A DNA stretch of 29,181 nt from Anaerolineales bacterium UBA1429 (lineage in GTDB: Bacteria; Chloroflexota; Anaerolineae; UBA1429), in contig DCTX01000067.1 of assembly GCA_002329325.1 (NCBI GenBank), positions 522 to 29,702 of the forward strand, in the 5' to 3' direction. A program made the position numbers and the translations under genes. Positions 15,547-22,825 of this stretch are shown piece after piece (positions within the stretch are counted from its first letter, which is position 1; every line of letters begins with the position of its first letter). The notes below the pieces were generated by a model. The model did not search any database. It was not told the origin of the DNA and was given only the letters and a program-made list of their open reading frames with translations.

Positions 15547-16032
15547 ATGCGCATCGGGATCCTGAGCGATATTCACGACAACATCTGGGCGCTGGAGGAG
15601 GCCCTGGGCCTGCTGAAGGGCACCGACGCCCTGCTGGGCCTGGGCGACTATTGCGCGCCCTTTACCGTGGACGCCATCGGGAGGGGCTTTGCCGGGCAGG
15701 TGCATCTGGTGTGGGGCAACAACGATGGCGACAAGGCGACCATCGCCCGCATCGCGGCCCAGCACCCCCAGATCACGATCCATGGCGAGTGGGCCAAGCT
15801 CCGGCTGGGCGAGCGCTCCATCGCTCTCGTCCACGATCCGGGGCTGGGCCGCGCGCTGGCCGAGGGCGAGGGGTTCGATCTGGTGTGCCACGGCCACGAC
15901 CACCGGCGTAACCTGGTGGCCGTGGGGCGCACGCTGCTGGTGGATCCGGGCGAGGTGATGGGGCGCTTGGGCGTGCGCAGCGTGGGGATCTATGACGCCA
16001 CGGCTCACACGGCCGAGCTGATCACCTTCTAA
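15547..16032 (+). CDS. Small calcineurin-like metallophosphoesterase (YfcE/MJ0936 type)
   Basis: A 161-residue phosphodiesterase-like protein of the YfcE/MJ0936 group, which hydrolyses phosphodiesters in vitro with Mn2+ or Ni2+. The metal-site motifs are present in order: SDIHDN (7-12), GDYCA, GNND and HGHDH near residue 115-119. The ATG at 15547 follows CGGGAGTGAGATC. It closes the plus-strand run and is followed by a perfect hairpin. Its physiological substrate is unknown for most members. Confidence 0.92.
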   Translation: MRIGILSDIHDNIWALEEALGLLKGTDALLGLGDYCAPFTVDAIGRGFAGQVHLVWGNNDGDKATIARIAAQHPQITIHGEWAKLRLGERSIALVHDPGLGRALAEGEGFDLVCHGHDHRRNLVAVGRTLLVDPGEVMGRLGVRSVGIYDATAHTAELITF

Positions 16033-16051
16033 CCGCCACGACTTCTTTCGC

Positions 16052-16081
16052 AGGGCGGCCTGTGGAACCACAGGCCGCCCT
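16052..16081 (+). terminator. Perfect 14-bp-stem hairpin after the metallophosphoesterase gene
   Basis: Arms agggcggcctgtgg (16052-16065) and ccacaggccgccct (16068-16081) are exact complements separated by only two bases. It starts 20 bases after the stop codon and lacks a downstream T tract. Confidence 0.65.
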
Positions 16082-16102
16082 CAGAACTTGCCCCGAAGTC
16101 CG

Positions 16103-16128
16103 CGCAACCTTGTGCGAAACGTTGCGTA
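16103..16128 (+). promoter_or_regulatory. Candidate ECF-type promoter (CGCAAC-N16-CGTA)
   Basis: CGCAAC (16103-16108), exactly 16 bases, then CGTA (16125-16128), 44 bases upstream of the sigma factor gene. This matches the architecture of ECF promoters such as B. subtilis SigW (TGAAAC-N16-CGTA). ECF factors commonly drive their own gene. Confidence 0.5.
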
Positions 16129-16171
16129 GAGATAGCTGCGGGGGCGAGTTCGCGCTGCGGGATGGGGAGGC

Positions 16172-16798
16172 ATGGTTGGGGTGGCGATGGAACAGGAGCG
16201 CCTGTGGGCCCTGCAGGCTCAACAGGGCGATCAGGATGCGTTCGCGCGCATCGTAGAAGCCTACCAAAGGCCAGTCTACAACCTGGCATATCGGATGCTA
16301 GGAAGCGCTGAGGAGGCCGAAGATGCGGCTCAGGAGGCGTTTCTGCGGGCCTACACCCATCTGGAGAGCTATGACGCCAACCGCAAGCTATCCTCGTGGA
16401 TCTTGTCCATTGTGTCGCATCACTGCATAGATCGGCTACGCAAGCGGCGTGGGCAGACGGTATCCATGGAAGATATCGAGGCCGACCGGTGGTTGCCGGA
16501 TGGCGCGCCCATGCCCGAGGAATCCACGCTGGACGAGGAGCGTGAAGCCCGTGTCCGTAGACTCCTGGACACGCTGCCCGCCCAGTATCGGCTGTTCATC
16601 GTCCTGAGGTACTGGCACGATATGTCTTATGACGAGATCGCCGAGATCACCTCGACCACACAGAGCGCGGTAAAATCGCGCCTGCACCGCGCGCGCAGGG
16701 CCATGGCGGAGGCTCTCTGCCAGGACTCTGCCGCGGCGCCGGTTGCCCAGCCTATGCCAAGGAGGACACCACAGAATGTCATGCCCGAGGGCTGCTGA
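16172..16798 (+). CDS. ECF-type RNA polymerase sigma factor
   Basis: A sigma-70 factor of the ECF (group IV) class, which redirects RNA polymerase to stress promoters. Region 2 covers about residues 20-100 (YQRPVYNLAYRMLGSAEEAEDAAQEAFLRA, then SSWILSIVSHHCIDRLRKRR), and region 4 about 125-180 (LPAQYRLFIVLRYWHDMSYDEIAEI, then SAVKSRLHRAR helix-turn-helix). At 208 residues it has normal ECF length. The start is uncertain: ATG 16172 has GGGGAGG only one base away; ATG 16187 has GGGG at five bases. The stop overlaps the next gene's start by 23 bases. It is followed by a zinc-binding anti-sigma factor. Confidence 0.95.
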   Translation: MVGVAMEQERLWALQAQQGDQDAFARIVEAYQRPVYNLAYRMLGSAEEAEDAAQEAFLRAYTHLESYDANRKLSSWILSIVSHHCIDRLRKRRGQTVSMEDIEADRWLPDGAPMPEESTLDEEREARVRRLLDTLPAQYRLFIVLRYWHDMSYDEIAEITSTTQSAVKSRLHRARRAMAEALCQDSAAAPVAQPMPRRTPQNVMPEGC

Positions 16799-17327
16799 GC
16801 TCATGTTCCTGGCCCTGGAAGAGGAGGCCACGCCGGATGAACGCCTGGAGTTGGACGCGCATCTGGCAACATGCGGCGCTTGCGCTGCCCAATGGCGCGC
16901 GCTACAGGCTGTAGAGGGCCTGCTGGCGCGCGCCTCAGATATGGAGCCCCCGGCCAGCCTGGCGCCGCGCATCATGCAGGGGGTGGAGCGGCACCGCCTA
17001 CGCCGGGAGCGCTGGCTACGTCTGCGCTCCTTTTTGTACATCCTGGCGGGGTGCCTGGCCCTGGCGGCGGCCCCCGTGCTGCTGATCGCCTCGGCCCTGG
17101 AGCACGATCCCTCGCTGGTGCAGGCCCTGGTGCGCTTCTGGGGCGCGGTCGGCGCCGTGGTGGGGGGGCTGGCCGGCGCGGTTCAGACTTTCACCCGGGC
17201 GTTGTTCGGGGGGCCGTGCGGCGCCCTGGCCCTGGCCTGGGTGCTGTTGGCTGCCTTGTTCGCTCTCGGCTGGCTGCGTCTGGTGGCCGCGGCTCGCGCC
17301 ACGGCGACCAAAGGTCGCGCTGCCTGA
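16776..17327 (+). CDS. Membrane-bound zinc-finger anti-sigma factor
   Basis: A 183-residue inner-membrane protein that likely holds the preceding ECF factor inactive. The N-terminal anti-sigma domain shows Cys3 and the ZAS motif His29-x3-Cys33-x2-Cys36. Two membrane helices follow at about 86-108 and 149-172, with an amphipathic or weakly hydrophobic stretch at 121-145. The ATG at 16776 has AAGGAGG ten bases upstream, within the sigma gene, with a 23-base overlap typical of coupled sigma/anti-sigma pairs. Whether release is by zinc loss or proteolysis cannot be told. Confidence 0.88.
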   Translation: MSCPRAAELMFLALEEEATPDERLELDAHLATCGACAAQWRALQAVEGLLARASDMEPPASLAPRIMQGVERHRLRRERWLRLRSFLYILAGCLALAAAPVLLIASALEHDPSLVQALVRFWGAVGAVVGGLAGAVQTFTRALFGGPCGALALAWVLLAALFALGWLRLVAAARATATKGRAA

Positions 17328-17393
17328 GAGTTGCTGATATAGAACCGGTCAAGCTGCTATCGTCCACAGGGCTCGGCCGGCGGGGAGGAACGG

Positions 17394-18494
17394 ATGAAAC
17401 ATCATAGTTGGCGGTTGATGCTACTCCTGGCCCTGGGCCTGTGGCTGCTGGCAACGCCCGTTGCGGCGGACCTGGGCAGCACGGCGCTCCTGGGGCAGAG
17501 CTTTGTTCTCGAGGCGGGGCAGAGGCTGAATGGCGATGTGGCGATCTTTGCCGGCAGCGCCGATGTGGGCCAGGGCGCCGTCATCACCGGCGATCTGGCC
17601 GTCATCGGCGGCTCGGCGCGCATCGACGGCACCATCGAGGGCGACGCCGTCGTCCTCGGCGGCAGCATGTCGTTGGGGCCGGATGCCTGGGTCAAGGGTG
17701 ACGTGGTGGCCATGGGTGAGCTGGCCCGGGATCCCGGCGCCCAGATCGGCGGCGACATTGTGGCCGGCTCTGAGCGGAGCCGCGAGCTGGAGGAAGTGCG
17801 CCAGAGGCTTCAGGAGCAGAGCGTATTGCCGGAGGCGGTCACGGCCCTGCCGGCCATAGATGGCGGCGATAGCACCCTCTGGCAAGTGCTGCGCTGGGTC
17901 ATCGGCGTCGTGGGCCTCATCGTCGTCTGCGTCGTGGCTTCGGCCATCCTGCCCGAGGCGGTCCAGCACATCTCCGAAGTGATGGGGCGCTCGGCGGTCC
18001 TGAGCGCAGCCGTGGGCCTGGTGACCGTGCTGGCCTCGATCCTGCTGGTGCCGCTCCTGGTGGTCATTGTGGTGGGCATACCGGTGGCCATTGTCCTGGT
18101 CATCGCCCTGGGGTTGGCGCTCCTTTGCGGCTGGGCCTCCGCCGCCCGGCTGGTCGGCCGCAAGCTCCTGGACCTGCTCAAGATCAGCAGCTCCAGCGCC
18201 GTGCTGCACGTCGCCGTCGGCGTGACCACTCTGGCCGTCCTCGGCCGTGTGCCCTGCCTGGGCACCCTGCTTTCGCTCGTGCTGGCCTTTTGGGGATTGG
18301 GCGCCGTCGTGCTCACCCGCTTTGGCACGAGCCGCGACCTGATCTGGGAGCCCTTTGAGCCCCTGGCGGCCTCGGCGGGCATGGCCAAGCACCCGGCCGC
18401 TGGCGCAGCCCAGGGCGCGGCCGCCGGCGATGGGCCGAGCGGCAATCCGACGGACACCCGAGAGCTATCTCCCTGGGACCTGGACGAGGAGTGA
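17394..18494 (+). CDS. Exported polymer-forming (bactofilin-like) membrane protein
   Basis: A 366-residue protein. Residues 1-25 are a signal peptide (MKHHSWRLMLLLALGLWLLA, cut near TPVAA|DLG). Residues about 35-125 are short beta-helix repeats: GDVAIFAGSADVGQGAVITG, then GDLAVIGGSARIDGTIEGDA and GDVVAMGELARDPGAQIGGD, each with a glycine-hydrophobic pattern, as in bactofilin (polymer-forming cytoskeletal) domains. About four membrane segments lie between residues 160 and 310. The tail is hydrophilic. The ATG at 17394 has GGGGAGGAACGG upstream. It follows the anti-sigma gene by 66 bases. Such proteins frequently sit beside ECF/anti-sigma pairs in Chloroflexota by my recollection. It is an envelope protein; its function is unknown. 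Confidence 0.8.
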   Translation: MKHHSWRLMLLLALGLWLLATPVAADLGSTALLGQSFVLEAGQRLNGDVAIFAGSADVGQGAVITGDLAVIGGSARIDGTIEGDAVVLGGSMSLGPDAWVKGDVVAMGELARDPGAQIGGDIVAGSERSRELEEVRQRLQEQSVLPEAVTALPAIDGGDSTLWQVLRWVIGVVGLIVVCVVASAILPEAVQHISEVMGRSAVLSAAVGLVTVLASILLVPLLVVIVVGIPVAIVLVIALGLALLCGWASAARLVGRKLLDLLKISSSSAVLHVAVGVTTLAVLGRVPCLGTLLSLVLAFWGLGAVVLTRFGTSRDLIWEPFEPLAASAGMAKHPAAGAAQGAAAGDGPSGNPTDTRELSPWDLDEE

Positions 18495-18577
18495 CCCAGC
18501 ATACCCAACGTTAGGGGAGGGAGCGCTGCGCGTCGCCGCAGGGCGTGCCCCGGCGCCCAACCTATGGGATACGCCTC

Positions 18578-18621
18578 AAGCGTGGATCGCTGACCGCACG
18601 TAGGTCGGGTCCACGCTTTTT
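18578..18621 (+). terminator. Intrinsic terminator of the sigma/anti-sigma/polymer-forming module
   Basis: Nine-base arms aagcgtgga (18578-18586) and tccacgctt (18610-18618) with an inner gacc/ggtc pair (18592-18595, 18603-18606), followed directly by a run of five T (18617-18621). It is the clearest classical rho-independent terminator in the window. Confidence 0.8.
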
Positions 18622-18647
18622 CCTGCGTCGGACCGCCCTAATGCCGC

Positions 18648-18676
18648 TTGGCAGAACTGTGCAGAGTGCCTATAAT
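18648..18676 (+). promoter_or_regulatory. Sigma-70-type promoter of the MFS gene
   Basis: TTGGCA (18648-18653), a 17-base spacer and a perfect TATAAT (18671-18676). It predicts a leader of about 88 nt before the transporter start codon. Confidence 0.75.
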
Positions 18677-18692
18677 GCGCCCATTGTCGTTC

Positions 18693-18718
18693 CTGGCGGA
18701 CCCTCCCGGGTCCGCCAG
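18693..18718 (+). repeat. 11-bp-stem hairpin in the MFS transporter leader
   Basis: Arms ctggcggaccc (18693-18703) and gggtccgccag (18708-18718) are exact complements with a 4-base loop. It begins about 10 nt after the predicted transcription start and is followed by TTGGTATAG. It could be a repressor operator, a 5' mRNA stabiliser or an attenuator-like element. Confidence 0.65.
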
Positions 18719-18770
18719 TTGGTATAGGGCGGGCGCGGCGAGCCGAGTTCGCCCGTGGAAAGGATGAGCG

Positions 18771-19997
18771 ATGGCTGTTCGTCGCGCGGTGTGGGGCCAT
18801 GCGGCGTTCAAGGCGCTGCATAGCCGTGACTACCGGTGGTTCTGGCTGGGCCGCCTCGCTTCCTCGGCCACGTTTCAGATGGCCGGCATCGCCCAGGGGT
18901 GGTTGGTGTACCAGCTCACGGGGTCGGGCTTCGCCCTGGGTTGGGTGGGCGCCTTTGGCAGCGTGGCAACCCTCGTGGCCTCGCCCTATGGCGGCGTCAT
19001 CTCGGATCGGGTGGAGCGTCGGCACGTCCTGCTGCTCACACGCCTGGGGATGACCCTCAACATCCTCGCCATCGCAGCTCTGGCGATCACAGGGCGGATC
19101 CAGGTCTGGCACCTGGCCGCCAGCGGGCTCCTCGGCGGGGCGCTGAACGCCTTCATGATGCCCGCCCAGAATGCCCTCATGGCCGATCTGGTGGATCGTC
19201 CCACCCTGCTGAACGCGGTCAGTTTGACGGCGGTAGGCATGGGGTTGATGGGGATCGTGGGCTCCTCGACAGCCGGATTCCTGATCGACTGGATGGGGGC
19301 GGGCTCTGTCTATATCGTGATCGCCCTGCTGTACGTGGTGGCCATCTACACCCTGCTCAAGATCCCCCTGCAGGGCGTCTCTGCCGGCGAGTCCCGCTCC
19401 ATCTGGAAAGAGATGCTGCTGGGCATCGGCTACATCAAGGACGAGCCCGTGCTGTTGGCGCTGCTGGGCCTGGCGCTGACGCGGGTCATGTTCGCCATGC
19501 CGCACTCGACTCTGTTGCCCAAATACGCGGAAGACGTGCTGGGCCTGGGCGCGAGCGGCCTGGGTGCGCTGGCTTCCGCCTCGGGCGTCGGCGCCTTGGT
19601 GAGCGCGCTGGCCGTCGCCTCTCTGGGCGATTGCCGCTGGAAGGGCAAGTTGCTGATCGCCTCGGGCCTGGCCATGGGGCTGGGGCTGATCGGCCTGGCG
19701 CTGGCCCCCGTCACCAGCGTCGCCTTTGTGCTGATCACTCTGGTGGGGGTCGGCAACAACGCCATGATGGTCGCGAACCAGACCCTGGTGCAGACCAACT
19801 GCGACGATGTGTACCGGGGACGGGTGATGAGCACCTACATGATGATGTGGGGGCTCACGCCGCTGGGCACCATCCCCGCGGGCGCCCTGGCCGACGCCTT
19901 TGGCGTGCAGACGGTCTGGATCGGCCAGGGGCTGCTGTTGGTGCTGATCTTTGGCCTCGTCGCCGTGCGCAGCGTGCGCGTTCGGCGCCTGGAGTAG
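18771..19997 (+). CDS. MFS transporter (EntS-like exporter family)
   Basis: A 408-residue major-facilitator superfamily permease of the DHA3/EntS-like branch, probably a proton-driven efflux pump for small molecules or siderophores. About 12 membrane helices are expected; the loop between helices 2 and 3 has the conserved GVISDRVERRH (about residues 74-84), motif A of the superfamily. Other recognisable parts are SRDYRWFWLGRLAS at the start, AQGWLVYQLTGS, and FAMPHSTLLPKYAEDVLG. ATG 18771 follows AAAGGA at six bases. Its own promoter and leader hairpin make it monocistronic. The substrate is not identifiable. It converges on the ferric-reductase-like gene, 24 bases apart. Confidence 0.9.
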   Translation: MAVRRAVWGHAAFKALHSRDYRWFWLGRLASSATFQMAGIAQGWLVYQLTGSGFALGWVGAFGSVATLVASPYGGVISDRVERRHVLLLTRLGMTLNILAIAALAITGRIQVWHLAASGLLGGALNAFMMPAQNALMADLVDRPTLLNAVSLTAVGMGLMGIVGSSTAGFLIDWMGAGSVYIVIALLYVVAIYTLLKIPLQGVSAGESRSIWKEMLLGIGYIKDEPVLLALLGLALTRVMFAMPHSTLLPKYAEDVLGLGASGLGALASASGVGALVSALAVASLGDCRWKGKLLIASGLAMGLGLIGLALAPVTSVAFVLITLVGVGNNAMMVANQTLVQTNCDDVYRGRVMSTYMMMWGLTPLGTIPAGALADAFGVQTVWIGQGLLLVLIFGLVAVRSVRVRRLE

Positions 19998-20021
19998 GGC
20001 GCCCACGGAGGGCGCGCCCGG

Positions 20022-20651
20022 CTATTGCGTCCGGCGCCGAGAGCGGGCTCTAGCCCCACGCCAATCCTGGTAGCGTCTGCGGGCCAGGACCGCTGTGGCC
20101 AGGATCACCAGCGCGAACAAAACGCCGCGCGCCAGCGGCGAAGACACAAAGCTCGTGCCCAGCATGACGGCGTGCACGGCGCCCATGCCAAAGGCCACGT
20201 AGGTCAGGCCGTGGACGATGCGCCAGCCGTTCTTGAGGCGGTCTCGTAACCCCGCGGCAGTGACCGCCAGCAGCAGCAGGAACCAGGCCGGCCGCCCTGC
20301 ATAGGTCCAGAAGCCTCGCCACGAGCTCACGTCGGGCACAAAGACCGCCAACCCGCCTCCCGCAGCCGCCAGCACGAGCGGGTGCATCGTGATCAAGACA
20401 AGCCCCGCCAGCGCCACCCAGTGATGGAGCGCCACAAAGCGCCTGCCAAAGCGCCGCACCAACGGCTGGACATAGTTGGTGGAGACGATGGCGAAAAAGA
20501 TAAAGGCATAGCCCAAAAGCGCGGCGGCGCGGGCGGCCCGGTAGGGCGCCGAAAACGACGGCTGGCTCACGATCAAGATCGCCGCCAGCAGAGCCGCAAT
20601 GAGCAGCAGCAGTAGGAACCAGGGCCAAACAGCGCGCCTCACTCTGGTCAC
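20022..20651 (-). CDS. Ferric reductase-like transmembrane heme protein (MsrQ/YedZ-like)
   Basis: A 209-residue integral membrane protein of the ferric-reductase-like fold. It shows about six membrane segments. Two pairs of histidines spaced 13 residues apart suit two b-type hemes: His77/His90 in ALHHWVALAGLVLITMHP and His147/His160 in RIVHGLTYVAFGMGAVH. It lacks FAD- or NAD(P)-binding domains, so it would need a partner or act like MsrQ. GTG 20651 has AAAGGAG six bases upstream. It starts only 12 bases after the alpha/beta hydrolase stop, on the same strand, so they probably share a transcript. Whether the function is metal reduction or methionine-sulfoxide repair is not clear, as no msrP was seen. 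Confidence 0.85.
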   Translation of the reverse strand: MTRVRRAVWPWFLLLLLIAALLAAILIVSQPSFSAPYRAARAAALLGYAFIFFAIVSTNYVQPLVRRFGRRFVALHHWVALAGLVLITMHPLVLAAAGGGLAVFVPDVSSWRGFWTYAGRPAWFLLLLAVTAAGLRDRLKNGWRIVHGLTYVAFGMGAVHAVMLGTSFVSSPLARGVLFALVILATAVLARRRYQDWRGARARSRRRTQ

Positions 20652-20663
20652 GGGTCACTCCTT

Positions 20664-21506
20664 TCAGGAAGCAGCGGGCCTGCTGGCGGCGTCGGTGTCC
20701 AGGGCCAGCGGCCCGAGGTCGGGCTCGGCGACGCGAGGCAGGTGCGCCCGCACAAACCCCAGGGTCTGGGCAAAGATCGTCTCCCGCTTGACATCTACGA
20801 TCATCACGTGCCCCGAATGATGCAGGTGCACCAGCTCCTTCTCCTGTGACCCCAGCCCGGCGTAGACGACGCGGCCCGCGTCACGGGTGATGCTGGCGTC
20901 TTGGGAGGAGTGAAAGATCAGCGTGGGCACGGTGATGCGAGGGAGCCGCCGGCGGACGCTCTTGCGCAGCCGCCAGAACTCGGCGACGCCCTGGGTCGGC
21001 CACCGGTCGTAGTGCCAGAGCAGCCTCTCCGCATCGGGATCGCTCAGGTCACACTCGTCCCCCTTGGGGACCATCGGGATCAGACGAGAAAGTAGCGGGG
21101 CCAACGGCGCGAGCTTGTTCACCGTCTTGATGGCGGGGGAAAAGAGCACCAATCCGGCCAGCTCCGGGTGGCGCGCGGCCAACTCGGCGGCGATCAACGC
21201 CCCCAGGCTCAGGCCCATGGCAAAGGTCGGGCACCCTCCCTGCAGCAGGGGGCTCAGGGCCCGCTCGGCCTCGTCCAGCCAATCGTCTCGCGTGACCTCG
21301 TTGAGGTCCTCGGGCCTGGTGCCGTGGCCGGGCAGCAGCGGTGCGTACACGCTAATGCCGTGGGCAAACAGATACTCGCCCAGCAGGCGCATCTCTGCCG
21401 GTGAGCCGGTCAGGCCGTGGACGAGGAGGCACACCGGGCCAGCCTCGTTTGTCTCCAGTGCAAAAGGCGTTGGGTCGCCCCGTTGCCTCGCCGCGGTCTC
21501 GGTCAT
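20664..21506 (-). CDS. Alpha/beta hydrolase, Est30-like carboxylesterase/monoacylglycerol lipase
   Basis: A 280-residue serine hydrolase with a catalytic triad: Ser100 in the nucleophile elbow GLSLG, Asp203 in SSQDAS and His233 in HHSGHVM. The oxyanion-hole HGLTGSP (30-36) and PLLPGHGTRPEDLN (57-70) resemble carboxylesterase Est30 and monoacylglycerol lipases, which hydrolyse short and medium acyl esters. No signal peptide is seen. ATG 21506 has AAGGAGG five bases upstream, and a strong promoter lies at 21566-21594. It heads the transcript carrying the ferric-reductase-like gene. Confidence 0.93.
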   Translation of the reverse strand: MTETAARQRGDPTPFALETNEAGPVCLLVHGLTGSPAEMRLLGEYLFAHGISVYAPLLPGHGTRPEDLNEVTRDDWLDEAERALSPLLQGGCPTFAMGLSLGALIAAELAARHPELAGLVLFSPAIKTVNKLAPLAPLLSRLIPMVPKGDECDLSDPDAERLLWHYDRWPTQGVAEFWRLRKSVRRRLPRITVPTLIFHSSQDASITRDAGRVVYAGLGSQEKELVHLHHSGHVMIVDVKRETIFAQTLGFVRAHLPRVAEPDLGPLALDTDAASRPAAS

Positions 21507-21565
21507 CGCCGCCTCCTTGTGTCTTGCGCGTCGTTGCGCATGCTTCGTCTGCCCTCACGCCGGCA

Positions 21566-21594
21566 AGGATACTGGCCAATTCACGCGGTGTCAA
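21566..21594 (-). promoter_or_regulatory. Sigma-70-type promoter of the hydrolase gene
   Basis: On the minus strand a perfect TTGACA (21594-21589), a 17-base spacer and TATCCT (21571-21566). It lies in the 202-bp divergent region between the hydrolase and the first oxidoreductase, which also holds the plus-strand promoter. Confidence 0.7.
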
Positions 21595-21626
21595 CGCAAC
21601 GATGGGGCAGATCCGCGCTCTATCGG

Positions 21627-21654
21627 TTGACGTCGGGAGTGAGGGCTCTACAAT
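21627..21654 (+). promoter_or_regulatory. Sigma-70-type promoter of the tandem oxidoreductase genes
   Basis: TTGACG (21627-21632), a 16-base spacer and TACAAT (21649-21654), 55 bases upstream of the first start codon. The two promoters in this region are divergent and about 30 bases apart, so a single regulator could affect both. Confidence 0.65.
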
Positions 21655-21708
21655 AGCCCCTGTACGAGCGTGCCCGACGGCATCGGGCAACACAAGGAGC
21701 AAAGCGAC

Positions 21709-22779
21709 ATGACGCCATTCCGGGTAGGCATAATCGGATGCGGGCAGACGCGTGCCAGCGGACGCGCCACAGGGGCGGGCATCTCACACCGGCACGCAGA
21801 GGGCTATAATGCCACGCCGGATGCCCAGATCGTGGCGCTGGCGGACATCGTGATCGAGAACGCCAGGGCCTTCCAGGAGCTGCATGGCGGCGAGCGGCTC
21901 TATACCGACTATCGGGAGATGCTGGCGCAGGAGAACCTGGACATCGTGAGCGTGTGCACCTGGCCGCACCTGCACGCCCCGATGGTGATCACCGCCTGTG
22001 AGGCGGGGGTCAAGGCAGTGCATTGCGAGAAGCCGCTGGCGCCCACCTACGGCGAGGCGCTGGCGATGGTGCGCGCGGCGGAGGAACATGGCGTGCAGCT
22101 CACCTTCGACCACCAGCGGCGCTTTGGGGCGCCCTTCCGCAAGGCCAAGGAGCTGCTCAAGGCCGGGGCCATTGGCGAGCTGGTTCGCCTGGAGGCGAGC
22201 ACCAGCAACATGTACGACTGGGGCACCCACTGGTTCGACATGCTGTTCTACTACAACGACGAGACGCCGGTGGAGTGGGTGTTGGCGCAAATCGACCCGC
22301 GCGAGGGGCGCAAGATCTTTGGCGTCTATGTCGAGGGCCAGGGGATCAGCTACTTCCGCTATCAGAACGGGGTCTATGGACTGCTGGTCACCGGCACGGA
22401 TACCGGGTGGACGGCGGAGAACCGGCTCGTGGGCACCGAGGGCGTGATCGAGGTGGGGGTGAGTCCTGAGGTGCCGCTACGTGTGTGGGCCAAGGGTCGG
22501 CCGGGCTGGGAGGTTGTCCCCGTGGAGGATGGCATCCACGCGCAGATCCACTTTCAGCGCGCCATCCTGGACGTGGTGGCGGCCCTGAAAGAGGGGCGCG
22601 AGCCGGAGCTGGCAGCCCACAAGGCGCTCCGGACCACGGAGCTGATCTTTGCCACCTATGAATCCAGCCGGCGACGAGGTCGGGTGGAGCTGCCGCTGAC
22701 CATCGAGGACTCGCCGCTTCAGAGCATGATCGACGACGAGGCCACCGGCGGCGCGTATGAAGGGCTGCAGGTGCTGTAG
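21709..22779 (+). CDS. Gfo/Idh/MocA-family oxidoreductase, copy 1
   Basis: A 356-residue NAD(P)-dependent dehydrogenase of the sugar-oxidoreductase family (inositol, glucose-fructose, scyllo-inositol and deoxysugar types). The N-terminal Rossmann domain begins MTPFRVGIIGCG, and the family catalytic lysine lies in CEKPLAP (about residues 112-118). The C-terminal alpha/beta domain has DWGTHWFDMLFYY and ends SRRRGRVELPLTIEDS. The start at 21709 is preferred: AAGGAG lies nine bases upstream, giving the same length as copy 2. The two proteins are tandem, 46 bases apart, with no promoter in between, so they are co-transcribed. The substrate is not readable; the neighbouring mutarotase suggests a sugar. 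Confidence 0.93.
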   Translation: MTPFRVGIIGCGQTRASGRATGAGISHRHAEGYNATPDAQIVALADIVIENARAFQELHGGERLYTDYREMLAQENLDIVSVCTWPHLHAPMVITACEAGVKAVHCEKPLAPTYGEALAMVRAAEEHGVQLTFDHQRRFGAPFRKAKELLKAGAIGELVRLEASTSNMYDWGTHWFDMLFYYNDETPVEWVLAQIDPREGRKIFGVYVEGQGISYFRYQNGVYGLLVTGTDTGWTAENRLVGTEGVIEVGVSPEVPLRVWAKGRPGWEVVPVEDGIHAQIHFQRAILDVVAALKEGREPELAAHKALRTTELIFATYESSRRRGRVELPLTIEDSPLQSMIDDEATGGAYEGLQVL

Positions 22780-22825
22780 GCGCGGAAAGACGAACGACGG
22801 AATCTCAACAGGAGGCATGGCAGAG

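Noticed and set aside
18576..20006. A 476-codon minus-strand frame opposite the MFS gene
   Set aside because: It overlaps the MFS gene and its promoter, is rich in His, Gln and Gly and has no recognisable domain.
19997..20019. A gggcgc/gcgccc inverted repeat between the MFS and ferric-reductase-like genes
   Set aside because: The stem is only six bases and overlaps the stop codon region; too weak to call a terminator.
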